DNA of 34,471 nucleotides from Parachlamydiales bacterium (lineage in GTDB: Bacteria > Chlamydiota > Chlamydiia > Chlamydiales > SM23-39): contig JACVQJ010000031.1 of assembly GCA_015661075.1 (NCBI GenBank), positions 1 through 34,471 on the forward strand, given 5' to 3'. The notes below the pieces were generated by a model. It was not told the DNA's origin, did not search any database, and saw only the letters and a list, made by a program, of their open reading frames with translations. Made by a program: the position numbers and the translations under genes. The number at the start of each line of letters is the position of its first letter. Position 1 is the first letter of the stretch. Of the stretch, positions 16,977 through 25,554 are shown in pieces.

Positions 16977-18041
16977 ACCGCTTTTCTCTACTAGCATAGC
17001 ATCATTACTAGAGTTCTCTACTTCATCGCTCAATTCATCGGTTCCACTGCTAACAGCTACAGGGCTTACTATTCTACAATTCGGGTTGCTGGACAAACAA
17101 AATTTACCCAAAACGCTTCCATCTGTTAGCTGGTTCAGTTCCACATCAAAGATATTCGATGCCGCCTTCATGGCGGTTGAATACGCTCCTGTAAGCGCCA
17201 TTTCGCGATACGTTGGAGGATATACCACAATACTTGTGCTGGAGGGCATAAATGAACTCCCAGAACTCTTCGGCAGAGGACACAGGAATTTTTGAAGATC
17301 ACACGGAAACCCTGGTCCTGAAACATTCTGACCAAATTTTATGGCATTCATAAAAAATTCAGTGATTTGACAGAAATACGCATTGCCTTTCTGCGATTGA
17401 AGAAACGTCTTTTCATCATCAGAAAATGCATTACTCTGAATCAGATGATTTTTCAAACTCCCTTCAAAGATCAAAAAATCAACATATTTATTAAATTGAT
17501 GAGCAATGTTAGCATAAGCGCAGTCAGAGATCTCCACATAGGGATCACCGCGAGAAGAACATACGAAATCATCACTCGATGAAGTAGCTCTGTACTGTAA
17601 ACAACAACGATGAAAAGCGTCCTCCGCTTTTTTTATACTATCCAAATCATTATATTCATATTTTGAATCCTTAAAATCGACAACGGCTACAACCTGACAA
17701 TTGGGATGTTGATCAGCAATTTTAATGGCATTCGTTACATTAGTATAATCACCTAATCTAAATTTTCTTGAAAAAGACTCTTCCATTTTAATCTGTGTAT
17801 AAGAATAAGATTTCATTTTCTCAAGACATTCCCGGTCTAATGCCCTTCCATTAAGCGAAGCAACATCATAAATAGGGTGAGTATCATAAATAGGGTGAGT
17901 TTCATCCAAAAGAGGACTGAAAAACTTAAACCGCGCGGTCCGTTCAATTTTCTCAGCGGTTGATAAAAAATTAATATCAAGAATAAATACGCCAACAGGC
18001 TCAGTAGTATAAAGATTAAAAGACACATTAGAATAACCCAT
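16953..18041 (-). CDS. Hypothetical protein ending inside a repeat element
   Basis: This encodes 362 residues of unknown function. The ATG at 18041 is chosen because GAGG lies just upstream and a good promoter (18085-18114) would start transcription downstream of the more distal ATG at 18104. There is no signal peptide or membrane helix. Features: a seven-residue tandem repeat THPIYD-D/THPIYD near residue 50 (two 15-bp DNA repeats), eleven or more cysteines, and a Ser-rich C-terminal region. The last residues (NLDFVHF) and the stop codon come from repeat copy C, so the original C-terminus was probably cut off or altered by insertion. The ORF looks AT-rich compared with the neighbouring dapF. 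A secreted effector is possible but unsupported. Confidence 0.6.
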   Translation of the reverse strand: MGYSNVSFNLYTTEPVGVFILDINFLSTAEKIERTARFKFFSPLLDETHPIYDTHPIYDVASLNGRALDRECLEKMKSYSYTQIKMEESFSRKFRLGDYTNVTNAIKIADQHPNCQVVAVVDFKDSKYEYNDLDSIKKAEDAFHRCCLQYRATSSSDDFVCSSRGDPYVEISDCAYANIAHQFNKYVDFLIFEGSLKNHLIQSNAFSDDEKTFLQSQKGNAYFCQITEFFMNAIKFGQNVSGPGFPCDLQKFLCPLPKSSGSSFMPSSTSIVVYPPTYREMALTGAYSTAMKAASNIFDVELNQLTDGSVLGKFCLSSNPNCRIVSPVAVSSGTDELSDEVENSSNDAMLVEKSGNLDFVHF

Positions 18042-18084
18042 AACAACCTCGTTATCAAATTGCTTAATTACCGTCAACAAAGCT

Positions 18085-18114
18085 ATTATAACATAAATAA
18101 ACATTGTAGATCAA
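18085..18114 (-). promoter_or_regulatory. Strong putative promoter of the 362-residue gene
   Basis: On the minus strand, TTGATC and a perfect TATAAT are separated by 18 bp. Transcription would begin near 18078, placing about 37 bases of leader before the ATG at 18041. Confidence 0.55.
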
Positions 18115-18203
18115 CAATTGAAATTATTTGAAACTGCACACAACTTAAACCGTCAAGTTTTTTTATAAATATCGGCAAAAATATTTTTACACATGATTGT
18201 TCT

Positions 18204-18264
18204 ATGGTTGAACGTCAGAAGGTAAATAGACGAGGCAGGCAAGTGCAAAAAGTTACAAAGTCGA
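18204..18264. repeat. Family-1 palindromic repeat, copy E (decayed half)
   Basis: GGTTGAACGTCAGAAGGTAA then ATAGACGAGGCAGGC and TTACAAAGTCGA match, in order, one half of the long-form repeat (compare copy C reversed and copy D right arm). The partner arm is missing. It is a remnant between the 362-residue gene and vapC. Confidence 0.65.
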
Positions 18265-18324
18265 AAGTATCATCCATTCGAAGTTGATGATGTCGGCGAA
18301 AGAGATATTGCGATTTTGTTACAA

Positions 18325-18738
18325 TCAAGAAATAATCAGTTCGGATAAAGTTGTTCCAGAAATTAGACCGTCGATCGATTTAAAATGTTTATTATGAGAG
18401 CAGAGGACGCAACCATTTTCTAGTGCCTGAGCAGCAATCCAAATATCATTGGATGGGATCGGCTTCCCCTTCGTTTTTAAAGAAGCATATACCTGGCAAT
18501 AAAAATTAGCTGTATCTGAAGTAATAGAAAACAGCCTGACTCTTGAAGACTGAAGAAATTGCTGCAATTCCTCTCGATTTTTTTTAGTTTTATTTCCACA
18601 TTCAAAACCGCTTAACAATTCCCCAAGCACAACCGGACTTATCGCTAGAATTTCAGCAAATTGGATCACTTCAAGTACTGATTCGTCTCCGCGTTTAAAA
18701 GCCACGTAAGCATTGGTATCCATTAAAATGGGTCTCAT
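18325..18738 (-). CDS. vapC: VapC-type PIN-domain toxin
   Basis: This encodes 137 residues. PIN-domain ribonucleases cut RNA (often tRNA) using a cluster of acidic residues: here Asp7 (MDTNAY), Glu40 (VLGELLSG) and Asp98 (SNDIWIAAQA). The fourth position, usually Asp in a T/S-x-D-x-H-F motif, reads SHNKHF, with Asn116 in its place, so activity may be reduced. The ATG overlaps the vapB stop as ATGA; a GTG two codons earlier is less likely. Cytoplasmic; neutralised by VapB. AT-rich like its neighbours, typical for a mobile toxin-antitoxin pair. Confidence 0.88.
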   Translation of the reverse strand: MRPILMDTNAYVAFKRGDESVLEVIQFAEILAISPVVLGELLSGFECGNKTKKNREELQQFLQSSRVRLFSITSDTANFYCQVYASLKTKGKPIPSNDIWIAAQALENGCVLCSHNKHFKSIDGLISGTTLSELIIS

Positions 18739-18992
18739 TTCCACAGCTCCTTGTCGATGTGCTCGAAAGATTGAGTGTGATCTTTGAATATTTTCTCTTC
18801 CGTCGAAGACCAGGAACCGGCCAGACGGTCCAAGTCATGGTGAACAGGTTTTTCGCGTGTAAATCCAAGTCCTCGTTCAATCATTTTTAATACGAGACCA
18901 TTGACGCTTGTATTTAGTCTTTTGGCCTCGCGCTTCAAGAGGATCATAACCTCGGTAGGGATGCCTCGTAAGTTAAAGTTTGATACTGCCAT
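18735..18992 (-). CDS. vapB: VapB/FitA-type ribbon-helix-helix antitoxin
   Basis: This encodes 85 residues from an ATG four codons inside the open frame. Residues 1-45 form a ribbon-helix-helix DNA-binding domain (VSNFNLRGIPTEVMILLKRE, then NTSVNGLVLKMIERGLG); residues 50-85 are the toxin-binding tail. It blocks VapC and represses its own promoter. The overlap with vapC (ATGA) couples their translation. A palindromic operator overlapping a promoter lies upstream at 19012-19048. Confidence 0.85.
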   Translation of the reverse strand: MAVSNFNLRGIPTEVMILLKREAKRLNTSVNGLVLKMIERGLGFTREKPVHHDLDRLAGSWSSTEEKIFKDHTQSFEHIDKELWK

Positions 18993-19011
18993 ATATAATC
19001 CCATTTGGATG

Positions 19012-19048
19012 ATACCATCATGATATCAAATAATGGTATTATCTTCAA
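19012..19048 (-). promoter_or_regulatory. vapBC promoter with palindromic operator
   Basis: On the minus strand, TTGAAG and TATCAT have 17 bp spacing. The inverted repeat ATACCATCAT..ATAATGGTAT (19012-19039) covers the -10 and spacer, as expected for a site bound by a VapBC complex. Autoregulation is inferred from its position. Confidence 0.55.
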
Positions 19049-19103
19049 CCCAATCAATCCTCAATACTCTCAATTGAATTATTTACAGATGGTTGAGAGC
19101 TCT

Positions 19104-19634
19104 TTATGGGTGGAATTTCTCGTCGATGGATCGAAGCATGGGGTCGATTCGCTTGCGATCTTCGGGAGAAACCCGATCGATATATAAAACGCCGTTGAGG
19201 TGATCGTTTTCATGCATAATGACGCGCGCGCGAAAACCAACAGGAGATTCTTCCACGATTCGACCGTCCAAGGTCTGATAGCGGACATGGATGCTGGCTG
19301 GCCGAACCACATCGGCATGGATACCTGGTATCGAAAGGCATCCCTCCGACATCGTTTCGGTTTCACGCGACGGATTGGATAATACAGGATTGATTAATAC
19401 TTCCGGGGGACCCAGCTTGTATTCTTCGTCCTCCCCAACAAATTCATCGCGGATCACGATCAAACGAACCAGACGACCCACTTGGGGAGCCGCGAGTCCA
19501 ACGCCATTGTAATGGAGCATGGAATCAATCATGTCCAGCGCAAGCTGCTTGATGTCATCATTGATCGATTCTATGGGAAGTGATTTTTTCCTTAAGTTCG
19601 AATCATCGAAGTATTTTAAAGAGAGAACCGACAT
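19104..19634 (-). CDS. def: Peptide deformylase
   Basis: This encodes 176 residues. It removes the formyl group from nascent peptides. All three conserved motifs are present: GVGLAAPQVG (44-53), EGCLS with metal ligand Cys99, and HENDH (141-145) with the two His ligands and catalytic Glu. The ATG at 19634 follows the secG stop by one base, so translation is coupled; eleven extra upstream codons in the frame overlap secG and are unlikely. Third gene of a tpiA-secG-def unit. Confidence 0.95.
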   Translation of the reverse strand: MSVLSLKYFDDSNLRKKSLPIESINDDIKQLALDMIDSMLHYNGVGLAAPQVGRLVRLIVIRDEFVGEDEEYKLGPPEVLINPVLSNPSRETETMSEGCLSIPGIHADVVRPASIHVRYQTLDGRIVEESPVGFRARVIMHENDHLNGVLYIDRVSPEDRKRIDPMLRSIDEKFHP

Positions 19635-19635
19635 A

Positions 19636-19938
19636 TCAATATTCTTCTTCGATGGGTGCGGGACCATTGGGAGGGATCAGGTCGGACGTTTTCGTGCGGC
19701 CCAAGGTGGCACACCAAAGCGAGATAATCAAACAACATACGAGAAACACGCCAGATAGATATGCAGTGAAGCGCTTTAACACCTCAGCCGTCGATGTGCC
19801 GAATAAAGAATCCCCGGCATCGCCGCCGAACGAAGCGCCGAGCCCCATGCTCTTCGCTTCCTGGATCAGGATAGCAAACGAGAGGATGATGCATAGCAAA
19901 AGAAACAAGAGTAAAAAAATGTAAAATAAAACAGTCAT
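19636..19938 (-). CDS. secG: SecG, protein-export membrane subunit
   Basis: This encodes 100 residues. SecG helps SecYEG translocate proteins across the inner membrane. Two membrane helices (about 3-25 and 56-78) flank the family's conserved loop LIQEAKSMGLGASFGGDAGD and SLFGTSTAEVLKRFTAYL. The ATG overlaps the tpiA stop codon by four bases (ATGA). Confidence 0.93.
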   Translation of the reverse strand: MTVLFYIFLLLFLLLCIILSFAILIQEAKSMGLGASFGGDAGDSLFGTSTAEVLKRFTAYLSGVFLVCCLIISLWCATLGRTKTSDLIPPNGPAPIEEEY

Positions 19939-20699
19939 CGCTTTCCTTCGCACTGATGAATGATGGCAGCCAGAGTGTCGGGATCGAGCGATGCGCCGCC
20001 CACCAGTACGCCATCAATGTCTTTTTGCTTCACAATCTCTTTGACTTTATCAGGATTGACAGATCCCCCATAGAGAATCGAAATATGGCCTGATTTGCGC
20101 TTGCCAAAGATCTGTTCCAGGCACTTGCGGCAATAGGCATGCGCCTCTTGCGCGGCTTGCGCCGTTGCCGTTTTCCCAGTGCCAATCGCCCATACAGGCT
20201 CGTACGCCAATATCACTTTTTCGTGTGCTTTATCAGGAACGTCTTGCAAAGCTGATTCAATTTGCCGCAAGAGCACTTCCTCGGTCTTTCCCTCTTCGCG
20301 CTCAGCGCCTGTTTCCCCGACGCACAAAACCGTCTGCAAGTCATCGGACAGTGCGCGGATCACCTTGCGGTGAATGAATTCGTCGCTCTCGTTAAAAATC
20401 CGCCGCCGCTCAGAGTGACCTAGAATCACAAAATCGGCGCCGGCCTCTTTCAGCATCATGGCGGCGATCTCGCCGGTAAAGGCGCCGTCGCGGGCATCGT
20501 TCATGTTCTGCGCCCCGATCAAGATCCCCGATTGTTTGGCGGTATTCGACGCCGAGGCGATAGAGGTGTAGGGAACCGCCAAATACACGCGCGTACTGCA
20601 TCCTTCAATCTTTTTGGCCAGATGCTCGATATAATCCGCCGCCTCGCGCGACGTCTTATACATCTTCCAGTTACCTATAACGATCCGATCTCGGCCCAT
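19935..20699 (-). CDS. tpiA: Triosephosphate isomerase
   Basis: This encodes 254 residues. It interconverts dihydroxyacetone phosphate and glyceraldehyde 3-phosphate in glycolysis. Motifs: GNWKMYK near the N-terminus (catalytic Lys), GHSERR (catalytic His), AYEPVWAIGTGKTA (catalytic Glu in the flexible loop), and YGGSVNP (phosphate loop). The length is usual. Head of tpiA-secG-def; divergent from xseA, the same neighbour as in Chlamydia. Confidence 0.96.
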   Translation of the reverse strand: MGRDRIVIGNWKMYKTSREAADYIEHLAKKIEGCSTRVYLAVPYTSIASASNTAKQSGILIGAQNMNDARDGAFTGEIAAMMLKEAGADFVILGHSERRRIFNESDEFIHRKVIRALSDDLQTVLCVGETGAEREEGKTEEVLLRQIESALQDVPDKAHEKVILAYEPVWAIGTGKTATAQAAQEAHAYCRKCLEQIFGKRKSGHISILYGGSVNPDKVKEIVKQKDIDGVLVGGASLDPDTLAAIIHQCEGKR

Positions 20700-20810
20700 A
20701 AAAACAGCCTGTTAAAATGAAAATCATACATGACTATGGCGGACGTTGGCAAGAAAATCCACCTCTCGATGCAAATCAGTATCGTTTGCAAATCATATTT
20801 TTAACCACTG

Positions 20811-20830
20811 AGCACCGAGAGCACTGAGGA
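20811..20830. repeat. Short dispersed repeat (CACTGAG/CACCGAGAG type)
   Basis: TTAACCACTGAGCACCGAGA leads into GCACTGAGGA. It resembles the CACAGAG repeats at 2820 and 15855 in style but only loosely in sequence. It lies in the tpiA-xseA spacer, where no convincing promoter could be fixed for either gene. Confidence 0.35.
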
Positions 20831-20896
20831 AGAAGTTAATGAATATGTTCAAGGAGCTACTGGAAGGATATTTGCTCCATGCGCTAGCATGGGTGC

Positions 20897-22321
20897 ATGA
20901 CTCTAAAAATTCTTTCAGTATCTGAACTGACTTCGGCGATTAAGGGTCTGCTTGAGCCGAATTTCCGCTCGATTTCCGTGCGAGGCGAGATCAGCAATTT
21001 CAAGGTGCAAACTTCCGGCCATTTGTATTTCAGCCTCAAAGATGCCGATGCCCAGATTTCCGCTGCCCTCTTTCGCTCCAACGCCGCCGGACTGGCCCGA
21101 ATGCCCAAAGACGGCGATCAGATCGTGGCCAAGGGCGAGATCAGCGTCTATCCCCCGCGCGGCAGCTACCAGATCATCGTCCGCGAACTGCAATTTCTCG
21201 GGGTCGGCGAACTCCTCCTCAAGCTGCACCAGCTGAAAGCGGCTCTGCAGCAACGAGGCTGGTTTGACAATGAACGCAAAAGACCTCTCCCTAAACTCCC
21301 CTGCCGCATCGGCGTTGTCACCAGCCCGACAGGGGCCGTCATCCAGGATATTCTGAACGTGTTAACCCGCCGTTTTGCGGGCTTTCAGGTGATTTTAAAC
21401 CCGGTCAAGGTCCAGGGCGAGGGCGCTGCCGCAGAAATCGCCCAGGCAATTATCGATATGAACCGGTTCGATCTGGCCGACGTTCTGATCGTAGGGCGCG
21501 GTGGCGGCAGCATCGAGGATCTCTGGGCGTTCAATGAAGAGATCGTCGCCAAGGCCATTTTCGAATCCAAAATCCCCATCATCTCCGCCGTCGGACACGA
21601 AACGGATTTTACGATTGCCGACGGCGTCGCCGACGTCAGAGCCCCGACTCCATCGGCGGCCGCGGAACTCGTGATCGCGGAAAAAGCCAATCTTTTAAAG
21701 GTGTTGGACCGAGCCAGGACTCAGTCGGCGAGCTTCTTTTCCCAGCAGATTCGATGGCGCCGCGAACGGATGACGGCGCTCTATCGCCACCCGACGCTCT
21801 GCCAACCCCACTCCCTTCTCGCCCCAAGCGCCATGCGGCTGGACGACGCTCGCCAGGATGCCGATTTATCGATCCAACGGCGGCTCCAAACGGCTAGAGA
21901 CCGCCTCAATTCTCATCAGCAACGGCTCGAGCTCTTGCGCCCATCGATGCAAATCGCCCAGCTGAGTCAAAAAATCCAGTCATTCCAGCTGCGTCTCGAC
22001 GATTCGATCCAATCGCACCTGGCGCTGAAAAAAAGATCATTTGCCCCTGCAGCGCTCTATTTGCGGCTCGAATCGCCTCTTTGCAACGCTTTCCAGACCA
22101 AAAAAGAGCTCCTCGGATCATTCCAATCGACTTTCGCCTCTTTACACCCGAACAATTTATTGAAAAAGGGCTACTGCATTCTCTTTTCCGAAAAGGATGA
22201 TTCGATTATCCTCTCATCGAGAGATATAGAGCCCAATCAACCATTCAGAGCTGTATTGGCCGATGGGCGCATTAGCGCGTTGGCTCTGCAAATCGAGGAA
22301 ACCGATGGACCACACCTTTGA
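20897..22321 (+). CDS. xseA: Exodeoxyribonuclease VII large subunit
   Basis: This encodes 474 residues. With XseB it degrades single-stranded DNA to acid-soluble oligonucleotides in repair. An N-terminal OB-fold ([20 protein letters not shown]) is followed by the catalytic core: [55 protein letters not shown] and [10 protein letters not shown]. The C-terminal half is the long coiled coil that binds XseB. First gene of an xseA-xseB-dxs-nadK operon. The ribosome site is weak, so translation initiation may be modest. Confidence 0.95.
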   Translation: MTLKILSVSELTSAIKGLLEPNFRSISVRGEISNFKVQTSGHLYFSLKDADAQISAALFRSNAAGLARMPKDGDQIVAKGEISVYPPRGSYQIIVRELQFLGVGELLLKLHQLKAALQQRGWFDNERKRPLPKLPCRIGVVTSPTGAVIQDILNVLTRRFAGFQVILNPVKVQGEGAAAEIAQAIIDMNRFDLADVLIVGRGGGSIEDLWAFNEEIVAKAIFESKIPIISAVGHETDFTIADGVADVRAPTPSAAAELVIAEKANLLKVLDRARTQSASFFSQQIRWRRERMTALYRHPTLCQPHSLLAPSAMRLDDARQDADLSIQRRLQTARDRLNSHQQRLELLRPSMQIAQLSQKIQSFQLRLDDSIQSHLALKKRSFAPAALYLRLESPLCNAFQTKKELLGSFQSTFASLHPNNLLKKGYCILFSEKDDSIILSSRDIEPNQPFRAVLADGRISALALQIEETDGPHL

Positions 22322-22568
22322 ATCCGCTTTCGAGCGTCTCGAACAAATCCTCGAAAAAATGAATACCGGCAAAACACCGCTCGACGAGTCTTTAAAGCTC
22401 TTCGAGGAAGCCGATCAGCTGATTCGCCACTGTTCCCAAAAGCTCACTTTTGCCGAGCAAAAAGTCGAAACGCTGATCAAAAACCGCAGCGAGCTCGTTT
22501 TGGACGATCAGCAAAAACCCAAAACACAGCCCTTTGCGCGCCCGGCATCACAACCAGTCTCCCAGTGA
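22305..22568 (+). CDS. xseB: Exodeoxyribonuclease VII small subunit
   Basis: This encodes 87 residues. The core [20 protein letters not shown] then [18 protein letters not shown] matches the small-subunit helical hairpin that decorates the XseA coiled coil. The ATG at 22305 follows GAGGAAA and overlaps the xseA end by 17 bases; fourteen upstream in-frame codons overlap xseA more deeply and are unlikely. The C-terminal tail is Gln/Pro-rich. Confidence 0.93.
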   Translation: MDHTFESAFERLEQILEKMNTGKTPLDESLKLFEEADQLIRHCSQKLTFAEQKVETLIKNRSELVLDDQQKPKTQPFARPASQPVSQ

Positions 22569-22573
22569 GTGGC

Positions 22574-24475
22574 ATGCTCAGCCGCATCACCCAGCCATCA
22601 GATCTTCGGGATCTATCGATCAGCGATTTAACCCTGCTCGCCGAAGAAATACGCCAACGAATCATCCAGGCATTGTCGGTCAATGGGGGCCATTTGACGT
22701 CCAACCTCGGCATCGTCGAGTTGACGATTGCACTGCATCGGGTCTTTGATTCGCCGAACGATCAATTCATATTCGACGTCAGCCATCAATGCTATCCGCA
22801 TAAGCTGTTGACAGGGAGAGCGCCTCTTTTCTCCAAAATCCGCCAATACAAGGGCCTGTGCGGCTTTTCCCATCCGAAAGAATCGCCCCACGATCATTTT
22901 TATTCAGGACATGCCGGAACGGCCCTGTCTCTCGCTCTCGGTTCGGCAAAAAGCCGTGATTTAAACCATGATTCCCAGCACATTATTCCGATTCTTGGGG
23001 ACGCGTCTTTAACTTGCGGCCTGACGCTGGAGGCCTTGAACAACGTCCCGAAAAATCTGCCGCGATTCATCGCCGTTCTCAATGACAACGCGCGATCGAT
23101 TTCTGAAAACGTCGGCAACATCAAAAACATATTGAGCCGACTGCTCAACAACCCCACATCCAATCGCATCTACCGGGAAATCGAAGAGTTCCTCACCAAG
23201 ATTCCCGCGTGCGGCCCCGCGCTGGAAAAGATCGGCCGCAAGATGACGGAATCGATGAAAAATCTCGTGAGCCCTGCGCCATTTTTTGAAGAATTCGGGC
23301 TCTCCTATGTGGGTCCCATCGACGGGCATGATCTACCCAAACTGATCGCCACGCTGGAAGCGCTGAAAAATTGCGAGCGCCCGGTGCTGCTCCACGTCAT
23401 GACAGTAAAGGGCAAGGGAATGCCGATAGCGATCGCCAATCCGACATCGTATCATGGCGCCAGGCCCTTCGATCTTTGCAGCGGCAAATTTTTGCCCTCG
23501 CCCACCCATCAAACGACATTTCCAAAAATTTTCGGCCGCCACATTCTGAGCATGGCTGAACAAGATGATGACATTGTGGTCATCACTCCGGCCATGGCGG
23601 CGGGATCATGCCTGGACGATTTTACGCTGCGCTATCCCGATCGCTGCATCGATGTGGGGATCGCCGAGGGCCATGCCGTGACGTTTGCCGGTGGAATGGC
23701 GTCTAGGAAAAATAAAAAAATCGTCGCCTGCATCTATGCGACTTTTATCCAGCGGGCTCTGGACAATATTTTCCACGACGTCTGCATGCAGGAGCTGCCC
23801 GTCGTATTTGCCCTGGATCGCGCTTTTATCTCCGGCCCCGATGGCAGCACGCATCACGGCATTTACGATATTGCATTTCTCAACGCCATGCCCCACATGA
23901 TCATCGCCCAGCCGCGCAGCGGCCATGTACTCAAGGAGCTGTTGAATAGCGCTTTTTCATGGAATAAACCATCGGCGATTCGCTATCCCAACCTCGAGAC
24001 GGACGAGCCCGATCTCCCGTTGCAATTGCGCGAGCCGGGGCAAGGCGAGGTGCTGATCGAAGGGCGCACAGTGCTTTTGATTGGCCTGGGCCATCACTGT
24101 TCGACGGCCCTGCGCGTGCGCGAACTATTGCTCCTAGCTGGCATTGAAGCGACGGTCGTCGACCCTGTTTTCATCAAGCCGCTTGACTTTGCGCTCTTCA
24201 ACCAACTTCTTTCGAGCCATTCTCTCGCTGTGACAATCGAAGAACATGCCGTCAATGCTGGTTTTGGGATGATTTTTAATTCATTTGTCATGCAAAACGG
24301 ATGGAAAGAGGTGGAAGTCTTGAATTTTGGGGTTCCGGATGTGTTTGTCCAGTTTGGATCCCACACAGAACTCATGAAAGAAATCGGTCTGGACGCCGAG
24401 TCAATCGCGTCGCGGATCCTGCAGGACTTCCCCCACGAAAAAAATCTTGCTGAGCATCTGGTTGTAAGAGGTTGA
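22574..24475 (+). CDS. dxs: 1-deoxy-D-xylulose-5-phosphate synthase
   Basis: This encodes 633 residues (636 if an upstream GTG overlapping the xseB stop is used). Thiamine-diphosphate enzyme joining pyruvate and glyceraldehyde 3-phosphate, the first step of the MEP isoprenoid pathway. Motifs: [20 protein letters not shown], thiamine/Mg site starting [16 protein letters not shown] and completed by LNDNARSIS, then [11 protein letters not shown], and the pyrimidine-region catalytic Glu in [21 protein letters not shown] in place of the common GDGA is a small divergence. The neighbour order tpiA/xseA/xseB/dxs is that of Chlamydia; its substrate glyceraldehyde 3-phosphate comes from TpiA. Confidence 0.95.
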   Translation: MLSRITQPSDLRDLSISDLTLLAEEIRQRIIQALSVNGGHLTSNLGIVELTIALHRVFDSPNDQFIFDVSHQCYPHKLLTGRAPLFSKIRQYKGLCGFSHPKESPHDHFYSGHAGTALSLALGSAKSRDLNHDSQHIIPILGDASLTCGLTLEALNNVPKNLPRFIAVLNDNARSISENVGNIKNILSRLLNNPTSNRIYREIEEFLTKIPACGPALEKIGRKMTESMKNLVSPAPFFEEFGLSYVGPIDGHDLPKLIATLEALKNCERPVLLHVMTVKGKGMPIAIANPTSYHGARPFDLCSGKFLPSPTHQTTFPKIFGRHILSMAEQDDDIVVITPAMAAGSCLDDFTLRYPDRCIDVGIAEGHAVTFAGGMASRKNKKIVACIYATFIQRALDNIFHDVCMQELPVVFALDRAFISGPDGSTHHGIYDIAFLNAMPHMIIAQPRSGHVLKELLNSAFSWNKPSAIRYPNLETDEPDLPLQLREPGQGEVLIEGRTVLLIGLGHHCSTALRVRELLLLAGIEATVVDPVFIKPLDFALFNQLLSSHSLAVTIEEHAVNAGFGMIFNSFVMQNGWKEVEVLNFGVPDVFVQFGSHTELMKEIGLDAESIASRILQDFPHEKNLAEHLVVRG

Positions 24476-24477
24476 AC

Positions 24478-25323
24478 ATGTTGATCGCCCTATTTCCCAA
24501 CGAAAAGAAAAAACATTCGTTCGATCTGGCCCATGAAATCTGCCAATTTTTCTCCAAACAGAATATCTCCGTCGTGGCCGAAGATGAAAAGGCGAAAAAA
24601 ATCGGGGCTCTCCCGCTATCCAAGGCTGATCTGAAAAAGATCAAATTCCTCATCTCGATGGGCGGCGATGGCACGCTGCTCCGCATCGCGCACCAATTCA
24701 GCCACATCGATGCCCCCATCCTGGGGATCAATCTGGGCCATCTCGGTTTTATGGCGGATGTTCCTGCCGAAGACATTTATCCCTGCCTGACTGACCTTCT
24801 CAACGGAGAATTCAACATCGACGAAAGGATCATGCTTGAAACGGCCGGTCCGGACGGAAAGGTTTTGCATGCGGTCAACGATATCGTTTTGCATCGCGGA
24901 CTCAATTACAGCCTGATTAAACTATCGATCCATATCGACGGCGTCTATGTCAACACGTTTGTCGCCGACGGCATCGTCATCGCGACCCCGAACGGATCCA
25001 CAGCGTATTCGTTGGCAGCAGGCGGCCCCATCCTCAGCCCCGGGCTTGACGCCATGGTCATCACCCCCATCTGCCCCCACACGATCTCTAATCGGCCGAT
25101 CGTGCTGCCGGCGGACCATCAGATTCAGATTGAATACTTGAGTCCTTATGAGCCGATCGACGTGCGCGCCGACGGGATCGATGCATTCGATCTGCCGACT
25201 CTCGGCAAAATTATCGTCAAGCGCTCTACCAAGCTCTTCAAAATCGTTCATCTCAAAAGAAATGACTATTTCTCAACCCTGAGAACGAAGCTGGGATGGT
25301 CGGGTAAATTGACTAGAGAGTAA
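24478..25323 (+). CDS. nadK: NAD kinase
   Basis: This encodes 281 residues. It phosphorylates NAD to NADP. The ATP/NAD-kinase signature GGDGT is at 62-66, followed by GINLGHLGFMADV and TPNGSTAYSLAAGGP (NAD-binding). The ATG at 24478 lies two bases after the dxs stop; an in-frame TTG two codons earlier is less likely. Last gene of the operon. Its stop codon is followed within six bases by a repeat carrying half a tRNA-Tyr, marking the edge of an accessory region. Confidence 0.95.
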   Translation: MLIALFPNEKKKHSFDLAHEICQFFSKQNISVVAEDEKAKKIGALPLSKADLKKIKFLISMGGDGTLLRIAHQFSHIDAPILGINLGHLGFMADVPAEDIYPCLTDLLNGEFNIDERIMLETAGPDGKVLHAVNDIVLHRGLNYSLIKLSIHIDGVYVNTFVADGIVIATPNGSTAYSLAAGGPILSPGLDAMVITPICPHTISNRPIVLPADHQIQIEYLSPYEPIDVRADGIDAFDLPTLGKIIVKRSTKLFKIVHLKRNDYFSTLRTKLGWSGKLTRE

Positions 25324-25328
25324 TCAGG

Positions 25329-25500
25329 GACTGTAAATCCCTCGCCTTCGGGCTTCGCTGGTTCGAGTCCAGCCGCCCCCATAAAATGGCCCGCATTTTG
25401 CGGGCCTTTTCATTTTATGGGGGCGAGCAGGCCAACAATTTGGCCTGCGTGGTGGACTCGAAGTGAGGAGCTCTGCGACGAACCGGCTTTCGGGACGGGA
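25329..25500 (+). repeat. 172-bp direct repeat K1 with 3' half of tRNA-Tyr
   Basis: GACTGTAAATCCC opens with an anticodon arm (GTA anticodon), followed by a long variable arm (TCGCCTTCGGGCTTC), T-arm GCTGGTTCGAGTCCAGC and acceptor strand CGCCCCCA. The 5' half (acceptor, D-arm) is absent: nothing complementary to CGCCCCC lies upstream. A terminator-like hairpin GGCCCGCATTTTGCGGGCC plus T-rich run follows (25388-25410), then a long arm pairing back to the tRNA end (TTTTATGGGGGCG, GTGGACTCGAA). A near-identical copy K2 lies at 27280. Probably an att-site remnant or a tRNA-derived mobile repeat, not a functional tRNA. Confidence 0.8.
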
Positions 25501-25554
25501 ACAGCAACTCTCAACACATCTGCAAATGAGCGATATCTTATTTGCGAAAGATTT

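Noticed and set aside
18042-18104. Upstream ATG at 18104 for the 362-residue gene
   Set aside because: The best promoter (TTGATC-18-TATAAT) would start transcripts downstream of that ATG, and the ATG at 18041 has its own GAGG site.
25290-25380. A complete tRNA-Tyr gene after nadK
   Set aside because: The anticodon arm, variable arm, T-arm and 3' acceptor strand are present, but no 5' acceptor strand complementary to CGCCCCC and no D-arm can be found upstream; the needed region is inside nadK coding sequence.
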